Both the position numbers and the translations under genes were made by a program. The notes under the pieces were generated by a model. That model saw nothing but the letters and a program-made list of their open reading frames with translations. It was not told the origin of the DNA and did no database searches. A stretch of 45,586 nucleotides of DNA from Acidobacteriota bacterium (GTDB lineage Bacteria; Acidobacteriota; Blastocatellia; Pyrinomonadales; Pyrinomonadaceae). Where the stretch lies: NCBI GenBank assembly GCA_019639135.1, contig JAHBSL010000027.1:1-45586 (forward strand), written 5' to 3'. Of the stretch, positions 42,190-45,586 are shown piece by piece (the first letter of the stretch is position 1; every line of letters starts with the position of its first letter).

Positions 42190-43567
42190 TGTGTAGCTAG
42201 CACATCATATGTCCGGTTGGAGTAGCAGATGAGATGTCCGCTTTCGGCGGTTGAGGGAAACAGGACAATAGCTTTGGAGAAAAGCTACGAGAACGTACCC
42301 GGAGACGAGCAGTGGAGAAAGCGATGAGAAGACAGGAGATCATATTGAGGGCGTATGCGGTGAAGATCTGTTGGATACAAGCGGCGGAAGTATTGTGGAT
42401 AAGCTGCCGGCAACTTCTGAGGTTGCGGGAGAAGTATGAGGAATGGGGCTTCGAGGGACTGCATGACGGTCGGGTTGGAAAAGAGAGTCCGAGGCGGATA
42501 CCGGTGGCGGTGGTGGAGGAGGTGCTGAGGCTGTACCGCGATGAGTATTTTGATTTCAACGTGCGGCATTTTCACGAGAAGCTGTTGGAGAAGCATCAGG
42601 TGGAGGTGAGCTATACATGGGTGAAAGCTCTGCTGCAGGGGTCGGGGCTGGTGGCCAAGGATCGGCCACGCAAGAAGCACCGCAGACGGAGGGCGAGAAA
42701 GCCGCTTCGGGGAATGATGCTGCACATCGACGGGTCGAAGCACCAGTGGTTCGGCGACGACCGTTGGTACGACCTGATCGTGATACTCGACGACGCGACG
42801 AGCGAGACCTATCACGCTCGGTTGGTAGAGGAGGAATCGAGCCGGTCATGTATGGAAGGGCTCCGTGAAGTCATTGAAAAGCAAGGAGTTTTCTGTGCTT
42901 TGTACTCGGACCGTGCCAACCACTTCTTTCGCACGCCAAAGGCCGGGGAACCGGTGGATAAGCAGGCGTTGACACAGGTCGGACGAGCTTTGCGGGAACT
43001 CGGGATCCAGCTCATCCCGGCATATTCTCCGCAGGCCCGCGGACGCAGCGAGCGGAGCTTTCGCACCTGGCAAGGCAGATTGCCCCAGGAACTGAGGATA
43101 CGAAACTTAACGACCCCGGAGGCGGCAAACCGGTTTCTAAAGAGATCCTATGTCAGGCAGTTCAATAAAAAGTTTGCGGTCCAGGCTGCCGAGCAGAACG
43201 AAACAGCCTTTGTCCCGTGCTGTCACCCCGATCTCGATCGCGTTTTCTCGATCCAGACCGAGCGGACGGTCAATCGCGACAACACCGTCAAGTTCAACAA
43301 CTTGATCCTGCAGATCGACAAACAAGCCTGGCGGGGCTCGAAGGATGGCTGCCGTGTCATCGTTTACCAACACTTCAATGACTACCATCACCATCGGCTT
43401 CGGCCCGCACCGACTGGGCAAATACTCGGCCGACGGAGTGCCCCTAAAACCGGCAACAAAGCTCCCCGACCGCCTCGAAAGAAAGGAGACGTCTCCTTTC
43501 TTTCGATCTAAACAAACCGGACATATAACTTGCTAGCTAAACCGGACATCTTCATTTGCTATTAACA
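42190..43567. mobile_element. Apparently intact ISNCY/IS1202-like insertion sequence
   Basis: About 1.38 kb. Ends start TGTGTAGCTAGCAC and, on the other strand, TGTTAATAGCAAATG, and each carries ATGTCCGGTT. Each end has two units about 25 bp apart with ATGTCC. The longer shared text is GCTAGC...CATATGTCCGGTT, inverted at the two ends. One transposase gene fills the interior. No target duplication was found. It separates the 41648 gene from the HNH nuclease gene. The relation to the deleted element at 2906-3431 is seen in ends and HTH. Confidence 0.75.
42324..43511 (+). CDS. ISNCY/IS1202-like transposase
   Basis: A 395-residue transposase. The N-terminal HTH (VLWISCRQLLRLREKYEEWGFEGL) and the rve-type core with DDE residues D136 (LHIDGSKHQWF), D196 (LYSDRANHFF) and E243 (QARGRSERSFRTWQ) are intact. 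The end is basic. The ATG at 42324 has GGAG 8 nt upstream. The reading frame is uninterrupted, so it may be active. Confidence 0.92.
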   Translation: MRRQEIILRAYAVKICWIQAAEVLWISCRQLLRLREKYEEWGFEGLHDGRVGKESPRRIPVAVVEEVLRLYRDEYFDFNVRHFHEKLLEKHQVEVSYTWVKALLQGSGLVAKDRPRKKHRRRRARKPLRGMMLHIDGSKHQWFGDDRWYDLIVILDDATSETYHARLVEEESSRSCMEGLREVIEKQGVFCALYSDRANHFFRTPKAGEPVDKQALTQVGRALRELGIQLIPAYSPQARGRSERSFRTWQGRLPQELRIRNLTTPEAANRFLKRSYVRQFNKKFAVQAAEQNETAFVPCCHPDLDRVFSIQTERTVNRDNTVKFNNLILQIDKQAWRGSKDGCRVIVYQHFNDYHHHRLRPAPTGQILGRRSAPKTGNKAPRPPRKKGDVSFLSI

Positions 43568-43756
43568 TAGAAATATTGGAGGACGACGAGGGCGAAAAAA
43601 GAATCCGTGCCGAGTCAGATCAAGAAAATCCCAGAAAATACATGGCGCGGAAGTGACCAGATGCGTAAGCCCCAGGTCCGAACGTCCGAAACGGCTCCCG
43701 CTGCTCGAGATTTTATAACGATGCTAGAGTAGAAACAAAAAGCGCGTTCAGACACC
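43568..43756. other. Intergenic, nothing firm
   Basis: About 190 bp between the IS end and the HNH gene end. A 27-codon TTG-started frame (43577-43657) exists but has no support. Confidence 0.4.
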
Positions 43757-44326
43757 TTATTTCTTCGGCTTTAACTTCTGTTCCAGCCATTCCAATACAG
43801 CCCTTTGGTCAGCAATTGTTGCCCTGCGAATCTGACTTAAAAGGTGCTTTCTCTCGGGCTTCATCATACCGGTGTTGGCCAGTCCTTCGTTGCAATTCGT
43901 GCATACTGCTCGAAGATTATTTGCCGAGTCGTCTCCGCCGAGCGACTTATCAATAATGTGTCCCATGGTGAGCCTGACCGTTCGAGGGCCGCCAAATGGG
44001 TCCGGATCGCCCGCAGCAAGGCCACACATTTGACAGGTGTAGCCATTCCTTTCAAGAACCCATGCGCGGGTCTGCTTTGAAATGTTTCGCGAAAATGCTG
44101 GAACACGTTTCTCGGTTTCTAGGAGATATTGATTGGGTTTGAGATCGGCACGATCCTTATGCGAGAGGATCTGATAGCCATCTTCGTTTCTTAGTTCCCG
44201 AACCCGCCTAGCCCATTCGACTGCCCCACCGCTTGCCTCCTGAATATCACGTGACTCAAGCACGACCCCAATATTCTGCAAAAAGAATTCGAGAATCTTT
44301 TGCTTGGAACCCTTACGCTTCGGCAT
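43757..44326 (-). CDS. HNH endonuclease with winged-helix N-terminus (restriction)
   Basis: A 189-residue protein. An N-terminal winged-helix-like part (KQKILEFFLQNIGVVLESRDIQEASGG ... RRVRELRNEDGYQI) is followed by an HNH nuclease with zinc-binding C98, C101, C142, C145 and catalytic H123 (GHIIDKSLGGDDSANNLRAVC). It follows an N4-cytosine-type DNA methyltransferase gene after 2 nt on the same strand, which makes it the restriction enzyme of a type II system. The recognition site is unknown. Confidence 0.85.
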   Translation of the reverse strand: MPKRKGSKQKILEFFLQNIGVVLESRDIQEASGGAVEWARRVRELRNEDGYQILSHKDRADLKPNQYLLETEKRVPAFSRNISKQTRAWVLERNGYTCQMCGLAAGDPDPFGGPRTVRLTMGHIIDKSLGGDDSANNLRAVCTNCNEGLANTGMMKPERKHLLSQIRRATIADQRAVLEWLEQKLKPKK

Positions 44327-44328
44327 TG

Positions 44329-45204
44329 TTACCTCGATCCTCCTTTGGTCTTCACGAATGGAGCTGCAAGCCTTTGTCTTTCGTGTGCAATTGCAACATA
44401 CTCGGGATTTAACTCGATCATTATCGAACGTCTTCCGGTTTCTTCTGCGGCCACCGATGTTGTCCCCGAGCCTCCAAAGGGATCGAGAATCACATCATCG
44501 GGACGCGAGCCAAGCAATATGCATCTCCGTGCGAGTTCACGTGGATAAACCGCTTTGTGCCCGTAACCACTTGGGTCTGGGCCTAAATGCCAGAAGTTGC
44601 GCAGATTTGCTCCGGAAGGCTCTCTGAAACCGTACGGGTTGTAATAGTATCGTTTTGATTTCGAAAAAAGAAAGATCTCTTCAGTAGAACTTGTGGGCCG
44701 ATCCTTTACGCTTTCAGGCATTGCGGTCTTCTTGACCCAAGTAATTCTTGAACGCAGAAACCAGCCGTCCTCCTGTAATGCGAAGGCGACCCGCCAAGGC
44801 AGCCCGATAAGATCTTTGTCTTTTAGCCCCCATACTGGTGGGACCCTACAGTTTCTTTTTTGAATCAATTTGCGAGTGTTTCCTACTATCGCGTTCGGGC
44901 CGTGCCCTCCTGTTCCGCCATTCCTTGCATATGCATCGCCGATATTTAACCAGACCGTGCCATCCTGACGTAGGGCCCGGCGAACCTCGGCAAAGATAGC
45001 TACCAAATGTGAGACGTACTGATCAGGACTTTCCTCGGCCCCAACTTGCGAAGGATGATCGTAATCACGAAGTCCCCAATAGGGCGGGGACGTTACACAG
45101 CACTGAATGGACTCTTCGTCGAGCGCAGAGAGCACATCGAGGCAATCGCCTTCAATTATCTCATGAGCATTTCGTCCGAGAATTGGGATACCTTGATTGC
45201 GCAT
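44329..45204 (-). CDS. DNA methyltransferase, N4-cytosine type (second R-M)
   Basis: A 291-residue methyltransferase. Motif IV is SPPYW (39-43), the usual form for N4-cytosine methylases, and the SAM-binding motif DPFGGSGTT is at 241, so it is beta-class. It protects the host site from the HNH nuclease encoded just downstream. TATAAT at 45216-45211 lies 6 nt before the ATG, so the message should be leaderless. Confidence 0.9.
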   Translation of the reverse strand: MRNQGIPILGRNAHEIIEGDCLDVLSALDEESIQCCVTSPPYWGLRDYDHPSQVGAEESPDQYVSHLVAIFAEVRRALRQDGTVWLNIGDAYARNGGTGGHGPNAIVGNTRKLIQKRNCRVPPVWGLKDKDLIGLPWRVAFALQEDGWFLRSRITWVKKTAMPESVKDRPTSSTEEIFLFSKSKRYYYNPYGFREPSGANLRNFWHLGPDPSGYGHKAVYPRELARRCILLGSRPDDVILDPFGGSGTTSVAAEETGRRSIMIELNPEYVAIAHERQRLAAPFVKTKGGSR

Positions 45205-45216
45205 AGGGCGATTATA
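45205..45216 (-). promoter_or_regulatory. -10 box at the second methyltransferase start
   Basis: A perfect TATAAT on the minus strand (45216-45211), 6 nt before ATG 45204. The -35 region is poor. Confidence 0.5.
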
Positions 45217-45586
45217 GCAACAGTTGTTTGTCGCAGAAACTTGCCTGGTGACCCAACGAACAATATGGATTGTATTGTGTCGTCCGGGCGGGTTGTTCGG
45301 GCGGATGGACGCGGGATCGGCTGGGCGGAAGTTCGTTTAAAAAGCGAGAAGGGCAATGATTGCGTCTCCCACACCGCAACCTTCGCCCTTCTCTAATTCG
45401 TTGCCAGCCGGTTTTGGGGCCGGCCCGCAACGAAATACTTTAATACCGTTTCTTATTCACAAGTCTAGCGCCGAATTATAGACTTTTCTCAAAAACTGTC
45501 AACAAATAAGCGGGAGAGAGGCGGGCACCGTCATTTTCCTAAAATCAGGCTTTCCTCTCCTGCATCCCGCTCCGCGGTTTATCTCT
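45205..45586. other. Gene-free tail with several hairpins
   Basis: No gene is supported in these 380 bp. Three inverted repeats are visible: GAGAAGGGC/GCCCTTCTC (45346-45393), TTCGTTGC/GCAACGAA with inner GCCGG/CCGGC (45397-45434), and GCGGGA/TCCCGC with inner AGAGG/CCTCT (about 45510-45570). They may be terminators or an RNA element. Confidence 0.5.

Noticed and set aside
43577..43657. 27-codon TTG frame beyond the IS end, possibly the 3' end of an interrupted gene
   Set aside because: No matching 5' part on the other side of the insertion sequence and no domain.

Overview
The window looks like a chromosomal segment of an Acidobacteriota bacterium, probably Blastocatellia or a Pyrinomonadaceae relative. 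The reasons are a VWFA-domain protein of the type expanded in Acidobacteria (3656-4906), a complete alternative complex III plus caa3-type oxidase operon, moderately GC-rich codon use, and many lipoproteins. The taxonomy is inference; no rRNA or tRNA gene was seen.

Layout. 1-2.9 kb: a palindromic repeat, a secreted TPR protein, a small Cys-tailed protein, a divergent arginase-fold protein and a DUF4286-like protein. 2.9-3.4 kb: an internally deleted insertion sequence. 3.6-6.0 kb: the VWFA protein and a divergent ROK protein. 6.3-19.9 kb: the respiratory operon actABCDEF, a one-helix membrane protein, sco, then coxB (with fused cytochrome c), coxA (A2-type), coxC and coxD, closed by a terminator. 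It would carry electrons from quinol through alternative complex III to oxygen. 20.0-22.8 kb: a Lol-like set (lipoprotein, LolD-like ATPase, small membrane protein, LolA-like carrier), then a radical SAM gene.

24-27 kb is accessory: a PD-(D/E)XK nuclease converging on an HTH-DNA methyltransferase, a membrane protein, a Phd/ParE toxin-antitoxin pair and a basic H1-like protein. 27.8-33.6 kb: flavodoxin-fold reductase, pyruvate kinase, GH15 glucoamylase-like enzyme, VapBC-like pair, Nudix hydrolase and TlpA-like lipoprotein. 33.6-40.4 kb: NifU-like protein, CNNM/CorC-type transporter behind a structured leader, enolase, an orphan antitoxin-like gene, GNAT, a cofactor-independent phosphoglycerate mutase homologue lacking its catalytic residues, and thymidine kinase. 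40.4-45.6 kb: a lipoprotein, a repeat-rich stretch, a C-terminally short conserved protein, an apparently intact ISNCY/IS1202-like element, a second restriction-modification pair (HNH nuclease plus N4-cytosine-type methylase) and a structured intergenic tail.

Most notable: (i) the full-length phosphoglycerate mutase homologue with the nucleophile Ser and four further metal ligands replaced; (ii) an 18-bp perfect palindrome at the predicted start of transcription of the HTH-methyltransferase; (iii) two related insertion elements, one reduced to a 526-bp derivative, both with paired ATGTCC motifs at their ends; (iv) several genes with a -10 box only 6-7 nt from the start codon, suggesting leaderless mRNAs; (v) a structured leader before the CorC-type gene.
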